Source: JACVRW01 sp034664125 (lineage in GTDB: Bacteria; Actinomycetota; Thermoleophilia; Solirubrobacterales; Thermoleophilaceae). Taken from it: a stretch of 64,000 bases of DNA. This document shows positions 1 to 9,184 of the stretch, piece by piece (position 1 is the stretch's first letter; each line of letters begins with the position of its first letter). Below the pieces are notes generated by a model. The model did not search any database. It was not told the DNA's origin and was given only the letters and a program-made list of their open reading frames with translations. A program made the translations under genes and the position numbers. The stretch covers positions 4,941 to 68,940 of the forward strand of contig JAXDIG010000056.1 in NCBI GenBank assembly GCA_034664125.1, in the 5' to 3' direction.

Positions 1-428
1 AGCGAGTGCCAGAACACGATCGCGGCGAAGCGCTCGTCGAGCTCGTCCAGCTCCACTGCGCGCACGTCGGAGCGGGTGGACTCGCGCTCGAGGCCCACCG
101 CCTCGCGGCCGCGCCGGTGCAGCGCGTCCAGCAGCGCGCCGTCGCCGGCGCCGACGTCGAGCACCGCTCCCGGCGGGGCGGTACGGTCGAGGCGCCCGGC
201 GAGCACAGCGCGGGTACGGCTCAGCAGCAGGTCGCCGGGGCCCGAGAAGCGGCCCGTTTCCGGCCGGTACCAGTCCGCGTAGGCGTGCGCCAGGGTGGCG
301 TCGTCGGGCCAGGGGTCGGTGGTCGCGACTCCGCACTCGGGGCACTCTCGGCGTCCGCGCAGGCGTCGCGCGCGTTCGTCGAACGGTGCCCCGCACCAGG
401 CGCAGTGCGAGGGTGGAGCGGCGGTCAC
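1..428 (-). CDS. SAM-dependent methyltransferase with N-terminal zinc ribbon (3' end outside window)
   Basis: The visible part is the first 142 residues; the gene runs off the left edge. It starts with GTG at 428, overlapping the TGA of the glycosyltransferase upstream (GTGA), so the two are probably co-translated. Residues near 8-38 carry two Cys pairs (CAWCG and CPECG), a small zinc ribbon. A Rossmann methyltransferase core follows with motif I VLDVGAGDGALLDAL, then GLERES, the expected acidic strand-2 end. This layout is typical of class I methyltransferases in polysaccharide clusters, which act on sugars or glycolipids. The substrate cannot be told. The family assignment is firm; the role as a glycan methyltransferase is inferred from its neighbours. 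Confidence 0.8.
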   Translation of the reverse strand, partial: MTAAPPSHCAWCGAPFDERARRLRGRRECPECGVATTDPWPDDATLAHAYADWYRPETGRFSGPGDLLLSRTRAVLAGRLDRTAPPGAVLDVGAGDGALLDALHRRGREAVGLERESTRSDVRAVELDELDERFAAIVFWHS

Positions 429-1174
429 GGCCGGAACTTGCGCGAGTGCACGATGCCGTTGCGGTGCAACACGAGGCGGACGCCGGCCCAGAGCGTCTTG
501 AGGCCGTACGTGATCGAGGGTCCCAGCGAGATCGACGAGGCGTCGGCGAAGTAGCGCGAGTGCGCCGGCACCTCGTCGATGCGGAATCCGAAGTGGACGG
601 CCTGCATGATCATCTCCGAGTCGAAGGAGAAGTCCAGCGCGTTGCGCAGGAACGGCACCTCCAGCAGCAGCGCCCGCGAGTAGGCCCGGTAGCCGGTGTG
701 CATCTCCGTGAGGTGCGTGCGGAGCAGCCTGTTCTCGATCTCGGTGAGCGCCCGGTTGGCGACGTACTTCCACAGGGGCATCCCGCCCTGGCGCGCCAGG
801 CCCGGCTCGGCGAAGCGGGACCCGAGCACGAAGTCGGCTTCGCCCCGCAGGATCGGGCCGAGCATCTCGGGGATCAGGCTCGGCTCGTACTGCCCGTCCG
901 GATGCAGCATCACGACGATGTCGGCGTCGCGTTGAAGGGCCTCGAGGTAGCAGGTCTTCTGGTTGCCGCCGTAGCCCACGTTGTGGGGATGCCAGACCAC
1001 GTGCACCGGCAGATCGCGGGCGAGCTCGACGGTGTTGTCGGTGGACTTGTCGTCGACCAGGATGACCTCGTCGACCCAGTCCGTCGGGATCGCCGCGACG
1101 GTTTCCTTCAGCGTGCGCGCCGCGTTGCGAGCGGGCATGACCACGACGACTCGCTTTCCGGTCCGTTCCGACAT
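425..1174 (-). CDS. Family 2 glycosyltransferase (GT-A fold)
   Basis: A 249-residue cytoplasmic glycosyltransferase. The N-terminus VVVVMPARNAARTLKETV and the donor-site run EVILVDDKSTDNT are GT2 hallmarks. HPDGQYEP supplies the metal-binding DxD-like site and the middle carries GSRF. It resembles dolichyl/polyprenyl-phosphate sugar transferases but has no C-terminal membrane segments. The start is ATG at 1174 (MSERTGK), 11 bp after the stop of the upstream membrane glycosyltransferase; an in-frame start at 1246 would run into that gene. It probably makes a polyprenyl-phosphate sugar or adds one residue to a lipid-linked glycan. The sugar specificity is unknown. Confidence 0.88.
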   Translation of the reverse strand: MSERTGKRVVVVMPARNAARTLKETVAAIPTDWVDEVILVDDKSTDNTVELARDLPVHVVWHPHNVGYGGNQKTCYLEALQRDADIVVMLHPDGQYEPSLIPEMLGPILRGEADFVLGSRFAEPGLARQGGMPLWKYVANRALTEIENRLLRTHLTEMHTGYRAYSRALLLEVPFLRNALDFSFDSEMIMQAVHFGFRIDEVPAHSRYFADASSISLGPSITYGLKTLWAGVRLVLHRNGIVHSRKFRP

Positions 1175-1185
1175 GGTGGCCGACC

Positions 1186-3183
1186 CTAGGGCAAGTAAAC
1201 CCTGAAGGCGACGTCTCGGTAGTCCGGTCGGCGCCCCGCGAGACACCTTTGGGCCGAGTACGGCTGCACGCCGATGAACTTGTAGAGAAAGGCCGGATCG
1301 GTCACGACCACGGGCGCGCGCCGGGCCACGGCACGCACGTGCGAGCAGGGGGCAAACGGCGCCACCAGCTCGAGCCGGTGCGTGAAGTGGTCACCCGCGA
1401 GCGGTCCCTGCAGCGAGCGCCCGATGAACGCGATCGGCCACTTGCCATCCTCGAACCCCGGCCGCGCGGTGAACCAGGCAACGAGATCGGGACCGAGCGC
1501 GGTGGTCCCCTCGACCTGCGTGTGCCGGCTGATGAAACCGTCGCTCACCTGCGCGACCGCGACCGCCGCCACCACGAAGGCAGCCACGACGAGAACCGCG
1601 GTCGACGGGGTGGGCAGCCGCGCCAGCCCCGCGGGCAGGCCGACGACGAGCGGCAGGAGCAGCACGACGCCGGCCGCGGCGCCGAGCACCAGCGTGCCGG
1701 TCGCGGGGATGAACTGCTGCCCGAGTTGGTAGTCCGCCACGAGGCTCCATCCGAGCGAGCCGGCCAGCGCGAGTGCGGCAAGTCGCTCGGGCACGCGGCC
1801 GGTGCGCGCGGCCAGCGCGACGGCGATCGTGCCGGCGAACACGGCCGGCTGGATGTAGCGCAGGGTGGAGGCCGGCCAGCCCTCGGGCTGGAACAGCCCC
1901 GGCGTGGTCGGCAGGCCGGTGCCGAGCGCCATCGACCAGGCGAGCAGGCTGAGCAGCGTGACCCCTCCGGCCACGCCCAGCTGGAGTCTCAGGTTGCGAG
2001 GGAGCCGGCGGGCCACGACGGCGCCGACGAGCACGGCCAGGCCGCCCAGCAGCACGACCCAACCCCCGGCGACGCGCTCCGAATACACGCCCAACCTGCC
2101 GTCGAGCGTCTCGAGCGGACGGTCCAGAAAGGTCGTGTTGACCAGCTCGAGGATCCGCGGCGGCGGGTCGCCCCAGGGCCCGATGGCGAAGGGCCAAAAG
2201 GGCGAGCCGTGCTGCACCAGGTTGCGCACGTACCAGAGGCCGCCGACCGCGAAGAATCCACCCAGCCCGAGCGCCAGCCACCAGCGCAGGGGCCGTAGGT
2301 CGCGCCGCGCCGCGTACAGCGCCAAGCCGAGGGCCGCGACCACCACCACGAGGGCGGTGGTCTTGGTGCCGAGCGTGAGCCCAGCGGCCACGAGGGCCGG
2401 TGCCAGCAGCACCGGGCGTTTCCGGGATCCCGCGGCGAGCGCGGCGGTGCACGCCATCCACGCCACCATCGGCAGGTCGTTTTGCGGCTCGTTGAGCTGG
2501 TGGATCGCCATCGGCCAGGCCACCACCCCGGCGGTCGCCAGCCCGGCCACCCGCGCCGGCACGTCCAGGTGGCGCAACGTCGCCCAGGTCGCCAGCCCGA
2601 GCACCACCAGCAGCGCCGGGTTCCAGAGGTACACGGGGATCCAGCTGCGGGCGATCGCCGCCGCCCACGTCAGGGCCACCTCGTCGGTCAGCGGGTAGTT
2701 GCCGTGCGGGATGTCGTAGCTGACCGAGAGGATCGAGCCGGGCTGGCCGTTGGCGATCCACCCGGCCACTTCGGGGTAGTGGTAGAGCGACCCGTCGAAC
2801 CCGATCGAAGGGTGGCGCAGCAGCCAGGCGACCCACACGGCGAACGCGCCGCCCAGGGCCGCCGCGACGATTCGCCAGGCGGGGTGGAGCGTCGTCCACC
2901 ATCGCGCCACCTCGGTCCGCAGCGGCACCGAGGGAGCCGGCAGCGCAACCATCGCCGCCACCCAGGTGAGCGCGGCCGCGGCCGCCAGCACGGCCGTGTC
3001 GGACCCGAGCTTGACCAGGCCGAGGCCGATCGCCTCGACTACGGCGACACTGGCCGCGAGCACCACGGCGACGAGCACGCGGTCCAGGCCCGCGGGGCAC
3101 ACGCGCGACGCAGCGCGGAACGCCGCGTGCCCGAGAGCCAACACCGCCAGGGCCAGCAGCACATGGTGGACGACAGCAGCCAA
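1186..3183 (-). CDS. Polytopic membrane glycosyltransferase, GT-C type
   Basis: About 665 residues with many hydrophobic helices. The first extracellular loop reads IGFDGSLYHYPEVAGW, which fits the acidic catalytic loop of GT-C enzymes that use polyprenyl-phosphate sugars. Further loops contain QLNEPQNDLP and GTKTTALV, and the C-terminal 90 residues look extracytoplasmic. No close family name is recognised. The start is set to TTG 3183 because a -10-like TATGCT (3192-3197) sits 8 nt upstream. GTG at 3162 is an alternative, and starts further out overlap the divergent ligase gene. It probably transfers a sugar on the outer face of the membrane. Confidence 0.72.
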   Translation of the reverse strand: MAAVVHHVLLALAVLALGHAAFRAASRVCPAGLDRVLVAVVLAASVAVVEAIGLGLVKLGSDTAVLAAAAALTWVAAMVALPAPSVPLRTEVARWWTTLHPAWRIVAAALGGAFAVWVAWLLRHPSIGFDGSLYHYPEVAGWIANGQPGSILSVSYDIPHGNYPLTDEVALTWAAAIARSWIPVYLWNPALLVVLGLATWATLRHLDVPARVAGLATAGVVAWPMAIHQLNEPQNDLPMVAWMACTAALAAGSRKRPVLLAPALVAAGLTLGTKTTALVVVVAALGLALYAARRDLRPLRWWLALGLGGFFAVGGLWYVRNLVQHGSPFWPFAIGPWGDPPPRILELVNTTFLDRPLETLDGRLGVYSERVAGGWVVLLGGLAVLVGAVVARRLPRNLRLQLGVAGGVTLLSLLAWSMALGTGLPTTPGLFQPEGWPASTLRYIQPAVFAGTIAVALAARTGRVPERLAALALAGSLGWSLVADYQLGQQFIPATGTLVLGAAAGVVLLLPLVVGLPAGLARLPTPSTAVLVVAAFVVAAVAVAQVSDGFISRHTQVEGTTALGPDLVAWFTARPGFEDGKWPIAFIGRSLQGPLAGDHFTHRLELVAPFAPCSHVRAVARRAPVVVTDPAFLYKFIGVQPYSAQRCLAGRRPDYRDVAFRVYLP

Positions 3184-3191
3184 CCGGGCTG

Positions 3192-3197
3192 AGCATA
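3192..3197 (-). promoter_or_regulatory. -10 element, GT-C gene
   Basis: TATGCT on the minus strand lies 8 nt before TTG 3183 with no Shine-Dalgarno between them. It supports that start and a nearly leaderless transcript. Confidence 0.5.
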
Positions 3198-3224
3198 TTG
3201 CGAGGTTGCGTATACGGGCCCCGG

Positions 3225-3230
3225 TACGCT
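3225..3230 (+). promoter_or_regulatory. -10 element, ligase gene
   Basis: TACGCT lies 8 nt before ATG 3239, with no Shine-Dalgarno. It is divergent from the -10 at 3192-3197, so both promoters sit within 40 bp. Confidence 0.5.
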
Positions 3231-3238
3231 CCGGGCCG

Positions 3239-4756
3239 ATGCGTCGCGCATTGCTCCCTGCCACCGTTGCGCTGCTGGTCGGGCCGACAGTGCTCGCGTT
3301 CAACGCCGGAGGGTATTTCGACGGCCCCCGAGCGGCCGCCGCGGCGCTCGCCTGGGCGCTCGTCCTCGGCTTGGCGCTCGTGGGTCCGCTGCCCCTGCCG
3401 GCCAGCGCGGCTGGACGCGTTGCCCTCGCCGCCCTCGCCGGGCTCGCGGCCTGGAGCGCGGTTTCGCTGGCGTGGGCGCCGCTGATCGGGCCGGCGGTGG
3501 ACAGCGTGCAGCGCCTGCTGCTCTACATCGGCGTGCTGCTCGCTGCCGTCGCGCTGCTGCGCGACCCGCGTATGGCGCGGGTGGTGGAGCCGGTGCTGGC
3601 GCTCGGAACGGTGGTCGCGATCGGCTACGGGCTGGCGGGCAGGCTCCTGCCCGGCGCGATCGACCTGATCTCGGATCGGTCGTACGGCGCGGCCGGTCGC
3701 CTCGAGCAGCCGATCACCTACTGGAACGCCGAGGGGCTGCTGGCCGGGATCGGGCTGCTGCTGTGCGTGCGCCTCGCCGGGGATCGCTCCCGTGCGGCGG
3801 CCTTGCGCGTGGGGGCCGCGGCGGCCTGTGTGCCGCTCGGCATGGGCGTCTACCTCTCCTACTCGCGCGGGGCGCTCGCGGTCACGGCGCTCGGGCTGAT
3901 CGTGCTGCTCGCGGCCGCGCCGTCGTGGCCGCAGGCGCGCGCGGCGGTCTTGGGTGTCGTCAGCGGGGCGGTCGCGGCGGCGTGCGCGTCGATGCTCCCC
4001 GGGGTCGCGTCGCTCACCGGCACGCTCGCCGACCAGGAGCGCGACGGCGCGGTGATGCTCGCCATCATGGTCGCGCTGATGGCCGGAGCGGGGCTGCTGA
4101 CCGCGCGCGGGATGCAGGCCGAGCGGCGCGGGACAGCGCGGCTCGGCACGCTGTCGAACGCGGGGCGGCTGCCGGCGCTGGCCGCGGCCGCCGCCGTGCT
4201 GTGCGTGGCCGGCCTGGTGGCGGGCGGCCTCGCGGAGAACGGCGAGCGCACCGAGTCCGCGGCATCCACTCCCGCGCGGTTCGCGTCGGTCAGCTCAGTT
4301 CGCTACGAGTACTGGCGCGTGGGCATACAGGCGTTCTGGCGAGAGCCGGCCGGCGGGGTGGGTGCGGGCGGCTTCCGCGTCGTCTGGCGCCAGGAGCGGC
4401 GCGTCCCGCACGCCGTGACCGAGGTGCACTCGCTGCCGCTGGAGATGGCGGTCGAGCTCGGCATCCCCGGGCTGCTCCTCTTCGTGCTGTTCGTCGGCGG
4501 CGTCGCGACCGCGGGCGGCCGCGCCCTGCGACAGGGGGCGCCGCTGGCGCCCGCGGCGTGCGCGGTGTGCGTGGCGTGGCTGCTGCACGCCACGATCGAC
4601 TGGGACTGGCAGCTGCCGGCGGTGACCCTGCCGGCGCTGGTGCTCGCCGGCGCCCTGCTCGCGGCCGGCGAGGAGAGGTTGCCGGGTGCCGCTCCGGCCG
4701 ACTGGATGCCCGCGGCGGAGCCCGAGCAGTCGCCGGTTAGCGTCGCCGCCCAGTGA
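3239..4756 (+). CDS. O-antigen ligase / Wzy-like family membrane protein
   Basis: A 505-residue polytopic protein with about ten to twelve hydrophobic helices. The large periplasmic-side loop contains the Wzy_C signature region: RYEYWRVGIQAF, the GVGAGGFR stretch and HSLPLEMAVELGIPGLLLF. This matches the O-antigen ligase family, which joins a lipid-linked glycan to an acceptor or polymerises repeat units outside the membrane. SYSRGALAV is another conserved block of the family. ATG 3239 is chosen because TACGCT lies 8 nt upstream. It sits between GT genes on the opposite strand, which fits a role in the late steps of the same glycan. Ligase and polymerase cannot be separated by sequence alone. 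Confidence 0.85.
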   Translation: MRRALLPATVALLVGPTVLAFNAGGYFDGPRAAAAALAWALVLGLALVGPLPLPASAAGRVALAALAGLAAWSAVSLAWAPLIGPAVDSVQRLLLYIGVLLAAVALLRDPRMARVVEPVLALGTVVAIGYGLAGRLLPGAIDLISDRSYGAAGRLEQPITYWNAEGLLAGIGLLLCVRLAGDRSRAAALRVGAAAACVPLGMGVYLSYSRGALAVTALGLIVLLAAAPSWPQARAAVLGVVSGAVAAACASMLPGVASLTGTLADQERDGAVMLAIMVALMAGAGLLTARGMQAERRGTARLGTLSNAGRLPALAAAAAVLCVAGLVAGGLAENGERTESAASTPARFASVSSVRYEYWRVGIQAFWREPAGGVGAGGFRVVWRQERRVPHAVTEVHSLPLEMAVELGIPGLLLFVLFVGGVATAGGRALRQGAPLAPAACAVCVAWLLHATIDWDWQLPAVTLPALVLAGALLAAGEERLPGAAPADWMPAAEPEQSPVSVAAQ

Positions 4757-4774
4757 TCGCCCAGCCGGTCTCGG

Positions 4775-5464
4775 TCAGCGGCCCGGCGTAAGCCGGCAGC
4801 GCAACAGGGTCGCCACGACGCGCACGCCGTCCATTCCGGTCAGCTTCTTGCCCTCGTCGCTGCCGCGCGCCTTGTAGTGCACCGGCACCTCGAAGATGCG
4901 CTCGCCTCGTTGCAGCAGGCGGGCCGCGATCTCCGGCTCGATCGCAAAGCCCGAGGCCTGCAGGGAGAGACTCTTGAAGACGTCGGTGCGGATCGCCTTG
5001 TGGCACGTCATCAGGTCCCGCAGGTAGACGTTGAAGAGGACGTTCGCCACCAGCGTCACCCCCCGGTTGCCGAGGACGTACAGGAACGAGTGGCTCGTGT
5101 AGCCGTCGAAGACGCGGACGCCGAACACGGCGTTGGTGTCGCCGTTGACCAGCGGCGGGAGCAGGTTGGCGAGGTCCCCGGGGTCGTACTCGAGGTCGGC
5201 GTCGAAGATCGCGGCGAACTCGCCGCGGGCGTCGGCCAGCGCCGTGCGCACGGCCGCGCCCTTGCCCTGGTTGCGGCCGTGCTTGAGGACGCGCACGGTG
5301 GCCGGCCAGCCGCCACGCTCGAGGACCTCGAGCGTGCCGTCGGTCGAGCCGTCGTCAACCACGATCAACTCGATGTCCATGCCGATGTCGGCGGCGAGGA
5401 CCTCGTCGATCGCCCGCTTGACGGTGGCGACCTCGTTGTAGACCGGCATCAGCACGGAGAGCAC
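4775..5464 (-). CDS. Dolichol/polyprenyl-phosphate mannose synthase-like GT2
   Basis: A 229-residue GT-A enzyme. It starts LSVLMPVYNEVATVKRAI, has the donor site IELIVVDDGSTDGT and the metal site IFDADLEYDP. KGAAVRTAL is the conserved acceptor-side helix of the DPM1 family. It lacks a C-terminal membrane domain, so it should work at the inner face of the membrane, making polyprenyl-phosphate-linked sugar (mannose, glucose or similar). That is the donor the nearby GT39/GT-C enzymes would need. The start is GTG 5464, with TATCCT 8 nt upstream, so it can be transcribed independently of the YfhO-GT39 operon ending 23 bp upstream. Confidence 0.88.
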   Translation of the reverse strand: MLSVLMPVYNEVATVKRAIDEVLAADIGMDIELIVVDDGSTDGTLEVLERGGWPATVRVLKHGRNQGKGAAVRTALADARGEFAAIFDADLEYDPGDLANLLPPLVNGDTNAVFGVRVFDGYTSHSFLYVLGNRGVTLVANVLFNVYLRDLMTCHKAIRTDVFKSLSLQASGFAIEPEIAARLLQRGERIFEVPVHYKARGSDEGKKLTGMDGVRVVATLLRCRLTPGR

Positions 5465-5472
5465 GGCGCAGC

Positions 5473-5478
5473 AGGATA
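5473..5478 (-). promoter_or_regulatory. -10 element, DPM-like gene
   Basis: TATCCT on the minus strand lies 8 nt before GTG 5464, with no Shine-Dalgarno. It suggests a separate promoter inside the minus-strand gene run. Confidence 0.5.
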
Positions 5479-5486
5479 CGGAGTAG

Positions 5487-7883
5487 CTACGCCCGCCTGC
5501 GCCGGAGGCCCACGGCGGCCAGGACCACCAGGCCCGCGAGCGCGATCAGGCTGACGCCGGCGCCCGCGCGGAACGACAGCGGCTCGTAGCTGAACTCCAC
5601 GCGGTGGCGGCCGGCCGGCAGCGTGGTGCCGCGCAGCAGATAGTTCACGCGGTGGAGGTCGGCCGGCTTCCCGTCCAGCTTCACCTTCCAGCCCGGGAAG
5701 TGAAGATCGGTCAGTACGAGCTCCGCCGGCCGGCGGGCCCGCGCGTACACGACCACCTTCTCGGGCTCATAGGTGGTAATGCGCGCGCTGCCCGCCGAGC
5801 CCGACGCCGGTTGGCCGGCCAGCCCCGGCAGCGGCTCGGGCGTGACCACCGTGCGGCGGCCGTCGAAGGCGGGGTCGAGCACGGCGTCGAGCTGCTCGGC
5901 TTCGGTTGGGGCGACACGCTCGGCGCCAACCACGCCGGCGCGCGGCAGCGCGCGGGGGAGGGAGTACACGCGCAGGTCGGCCCGGTCGTAGGTCACCGGG
6001 AGCGCCGGACTCGCCGCCCGCGGATCGTCGGGGTCCTGGACCACGTCGGTGACGCTCAGGAGGCGCAGCGCCGGCAGCGCGCGCCGCGTGAGCTTCGCGC
6101 TCGTGGTGGGCGTGTCCGTCGGCCCGCCGGCGCGGATCGAGCGCCGCCACAGCCTGTCATAGCGCCGCTCCACGGGCAGGTCGTACGAGCGCGCGTCGTA
6201 GAGGCCCCAGCGCATGGCCATGTCGGGCACCAGCGGCGATGGGCCGAGCGGCCGCTCCAGACCGACGAAGCGGTTCAGCCCGCGCGAGCGGAGGTACTCG
6301 ATCCCGGGCGTGGAGGGCTGCTTCGCGGCAGCGGTGTCGATCGCCGGGGTGGCCCCCATGCCGGCCTTGAACAGGTCCGCGGTGACGAGCGCGCATGCGA
6401 GCACCACGAACGCCGTCGCGCCCAGGCGCCGGCGCCCGGCGAGCAGTGCCACGGCCAGGCCCATGAACACGAGCCAGGCGACGAGCGCCGCCATGTGGAT
6501 CGCCTGGAGCGCCTCGCCATCCGGGGGTGGCGCCGGCCAGGACACGCCGGCGGCGATCTCAAACGCCCGGCCCAGCACGCCGGGCGACAGGTCGCCGCGG
6601 CCGGCGAGCACGAGCACCGGCAGCACGAGCAGCGCGAGCGCGAAGCCCAGCACGGCGCTGCGGCGCGGCGGGTCGCGCCCGCTGAGCTCGTCGAGGCCCC
6701 ACCCCGCGAGCAGCGCGAGGCACAGCATCAGGATGAACACCACGCGCAGGTGGTTGCCGGTCTTGATGATCGGTATGTGCCCGGCGATCTCCGGCACCGG
6801 CGGCACGCCCAGCACCACGGCCAACAGGAAGCCGCAGAAGACGGCGAAGCCAACCCGCTGCAGCGTCGGCCGCACGATCAGCGCCGCGGCCGCCAGCACG
6901 AGCGTCAGCGCCCCGGCGTACAGCGCGCGCTCCTGGGCGAACGCGTCGGTCGCGGTGTGGGTCGCGCGTCCCCAGTAGTCGTAGAGCGCGAAGCCGAGCA
7001 GGTACTTCTTGGGCAGGGCGATCTCGGAGAACTCCTGGCGCACGGCCACGTCGTTCGACCGCAGGAGCAGCTCGAGGAACGGCACGAGCACGACGGCCGC
7101 GAGCGCCGCCCCGCCGACCATCCCCGCCGCGAAGCACAGCACCGGCCGCCGCACTCCCGCAAGCGCACCCTCGCGCCGCAGCACGACCAGGCGGAAGGCG
7201 AAGAAGACCACCGTCGCGGCGAGCAGGTGGAAGTTCGACTCGGGGTGGCCTCCGAAGAACTGCAGCGCCACCACCAGCGCCAGACCCGCCACCGGCAGCG
7301 CGCGCGGGGCGCGGATCACCCGCTCAGCCAGCAGCCAGACCCACGGCGCGAGGGCCCAGACGTTGGTCTGCGGCCACGACTCCCATACGAGCAGGTAGAG
7401 GCAGAAGGCGTAGACCAGCCCGGCCAGCAGAGCCCCGCCGAAGCGCATGCCGAGCGCCCGCCCGAGCAAATAGGTCCCGAAAGCGGCGGCGAAGGCCTTG
7501 AGCACGCCGATCACCCCGAGCGACCACCAGAACGGCAGCACGTAGGCGGGGATCGAGAAGGGCGACAGGATGGCCGACTGGGCGTTCGCCAGATACGGGC
7601 GCCCGGCGCCGATCTGCGGGTTCCAGAGCGGCGCGCCGGGCAGCCGGTCGCGCGTGTACTCGAACCAGGGCTGGAACTGGACGGCCGAGTCCACCAGCTC
7701 GTAGTTCGACCCGAACGCGCGCACGTCGCTGGGGCGCTCGGCGGCCCACGGCGCCGCCGTCCAGAGGTAGTCGGACGCCGACAGCGTGTGTCCGGGCAGC
7801 AGCGCCGGGGCGTACAGGACCACGGCCAGCACTGCGTAGACCAGCGCCGCCGCGGCGTGGGGATGGCGGCGCAGCCAGGTCAA
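5487..7883 (-). CDS. YfhO family polytopic membrane protein
   Basis: A 798-residue protein whose N-terminal two thirds are membrane helices. Family signatures are DYLWTAAPWAAERP, LWNPQIGAGRPYLANAQSA, FSIPAYVLPFWWS and FFGGHPESNFH. The C-terminal third is extracytoplasmic and ends in a single helix plus RRRR. YfhO proteins have a GT-C-like fold and are linked to sugar modification of wall polymers in Gram-positives. The start is TTG 7883, overlapping the upstream TGA (TTGA); an open frame continues to 8603 but only as a shadow of the GT39 gene. It is probably the sixth gene of the minus-strand operon starting at 13764. Confidence 0.85.
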   Translation of the reverse strand: MTWLRRHPHAAAALVYAVLAVVLYAPALLPGHTLSASDYLWTAAPWAAERPSDVRAFGSNYELVDSAVQFQPWFEYTRDRLPGAPLWNPQIGAGRPYLANAQSAILSPFSIPAYVLPFWWSLGVIGVLKAFAAAFGTYLLGRALGMRFGGALLAGLVYAFCLYLLVWESWPQTNVWALAPWVWLLAERVIRAPRALPVAGLALVVALQFFGGHPESNFHLLAATVVFFAFRLVVLRREGALAGVRRPVLCFAAGMVGGAALAAVVLVPFLELLLRSNDVAVRQEFSEIALPKKYLLGFALYDYWGRATHTATDAFAQERALYAGALTLVLAAAALIVRPTLQRVGFAVFCGFLLAVVLGVPPVPEIAGHIPIIKTGNHLRVVFILMLCLALLAGWGLDELSGRDPPRRSAVLGFALALLVLPVLVLAGRGDLSPGVLGRAFEIAAGVSWPAPPPDGEALQAIHMAALVAWLVFMGLAVALLAGRRRLGATAFVVLACALVTADLFKAGMGATPAIDTAAAKQPSTPGIEYLRSRGLNRFVGLERPLGPSPLVPDMAMRWGLYDARSYDLPVERRYDRLWRRSIRAGGPTDTPTTSAKLTRRALPALRLLSVTDVVQDPDDPRAASPALPVTYDRADLRVYSLPRALPRAGVVGAERVAPTEAEQLDAVLDPAFDGRRTVVTPEPLPGLAGQPASGSAGSARITTYEPEKVVVYARARRPAELVLTDLHFPGWKVKLDGKPADLHRVNYLLRGTTLPAGRHRVEFSYEPLSFRAGAGVSLIALAGLVVLAAVGLRRRRA

Positions 7884-9184
7884 TCGCGCGCCAGCCGAGC
7901 TTCCGGCGTCAGGCGGGCGGCCGTGTCGGCGAGCCGGCCGCGCGCGTCCCACAGGCGCAGCAGCAGCGGGGTCGCGACCAGCACCATGAACGGCTCCATC
8001 GGGATGCGGTAGCGCCACTGGCCGTAGTACACGACCCCGTAGTTGACGAGGCACAGCGCCAGGTAGGCCAGCACTCCCTGCATGCCCGGGTGCATGCGCC
8101 AGAGCCGGCGCACGCCGATCAAGGTCACCGACGCGAGCGTCGCGAGCAGCAGGAAGTAGCCGAACGCGTCGCCGAGCACCGTGAACACCAGGATGCTCGA
8201 GGTCCCGAGCTGCCACTGGTAGCGCGGACCGGCATTGAGCCAGCCGCCGATCGAGCCGCCGGACCCTTGGTTGAGCATGAGGAGCCTGCGCGGAATCAGC
8301 CCGAGCTCCTCGAGTGGGTGACGAACCGCCCAGTGGATCGCCTGGCGGCGCAGCTCGCGAGCCTGCTGCGTCTCCTTCGCTCCGCTGCCGACAACCGTCG
8401 GCAGCTTGGCGGGATTGACGATCCAGCCGTTCGCGTCCGGGTTGTGCCCGGACCAGAGCGTGCCGCTCGGGTTGTTTCCGACCGGGACGAAGCCGTCCAT
8501 CACGATCGCGTTGCGGATCGTCCAGGGCGCGATCGTGAGCGCCATCGCCACCAACAGCAACGCGGTCCGCGTGAGCCACGCTCGGCGGGCGTAGTGACCC
8601 CACCAGACGGCGAGCGGGATGATCGGCATCAGCAGGCCCTCCCCGCGCGTGAGCGCCGCCAGCCCGAGCGCCACCCCGAGCACCACGGGCGTCCAGCGCC
8701 GGTCCGGCAGCAGCAGCACCAGCGCGAGGAAGCCGACCACCAGGAAGATGAACGTCGTCTCCGACAGGTAGAGCCCGGTCATGAACAGCGGGCCGGGCAG
8801 GATCGCGAAGAGGCCGGCCGCCACGCGCGCCTCGCGGCGGCCCAGCATCCGGTCGGCGATCAGGTAGATCAGGACGACCGTGGCCGTGGCCAGCACCACG
8901 TTCAGCGCCAGCGCCAGGCTCAGCCGTTGGCCGAACGCGCGGTACAGCAGCGACATGACGAACGGGAAGCCGGGCGGCCAGCCGGCGGTGGGCTCGAAGT
9001 TGAGGCCGGAGTAGCCGCCTCCGTTGGCCAGGCTGGCGGCGGTGAACTGATAGAAGGTCGTGTCGTTGATCGAGCCGTCGGGGGGGTTCACGCGCCCGTA
9101 GACGAGCACCCAGCTCAGGCGCAGGGCGAACGCCGAGCCGGCCAGCACGGCGAGATCGCGGGCGCGGCCGCCCGGGAGCCTCAC
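7880..9184 (-). CDS. GT39-like membrane glycosyltransferase, paralogue A2
   Basis: A 434-residue polytopic protein of the PMT_2/ArnT-like superfamily. The first outer loop is YGRVNPPDGSINDTTFYQF, followed by GWPPGFPF. LSETTFIFLVVGFLAL, LTRGEGLLMP and APWTIRNAIVMDGFVPV are the core family blocks. It would transfer a sugar from polyprenyl phosphate outside the membrane. It is a close paralogue of the gene just upstream, sharing GEG, WTIRNAI and HNPDANG/HNSEANG blocks. The start is GTG 9184, overlapping the upstream TGA by the GTGA pattern. The acceptor is unknown. Confidence 0.85.
   Translation of the reverse strand: MRLPGGRARDLAVLAGSAFALRLSWVLVYGRVNPPDGSINDTTFYQFTAASLANGGGYSGLNFEPTAGWPPGFPFVMSLLYRAFGQRLSLALALNVVLATATVVLIYLIADRMLGRREARVAAGLFAILPGPLFMTGLYLSETTFIFLVVGFLALVLLLPDRRWTPVVLGVALGLAALTRGEGLLMPIIPLAVWWGHYARRAWLTRTALLLVAMALTIAPWTIRNAIVMDGFVPVGNNPSGTLWSGHNPDANGWIVNPAKLPTVVGSGAKETQQARELRRQAIHWAVRHPLEELGLIPRRLLMLNQGSGGSIGGWLNAGPRYQWQLGTSSILVFTVLGDAFGYFLLLATLASVTLIGVRRLWRMHPGMQGVLAYLALCLVNYGVVYYGQWRYRIPMEPFMVLVATPLLLRLWDARGRLADTAARLTPEARLARD

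Noticed and set aside
5604..8012. Long plus-strand open frame opposite the YfhO gene
   Set aside because: It is a GC-skew shadow without hydrophobic or domain patterns; YfhO motifs on the minus strand are clear.
7884..8603. N-terminal extension of the YfhO frame
   Set aside because: It is covered by the GT39 gene in another frame; the TTGA overlap at 7883 fits the operon.
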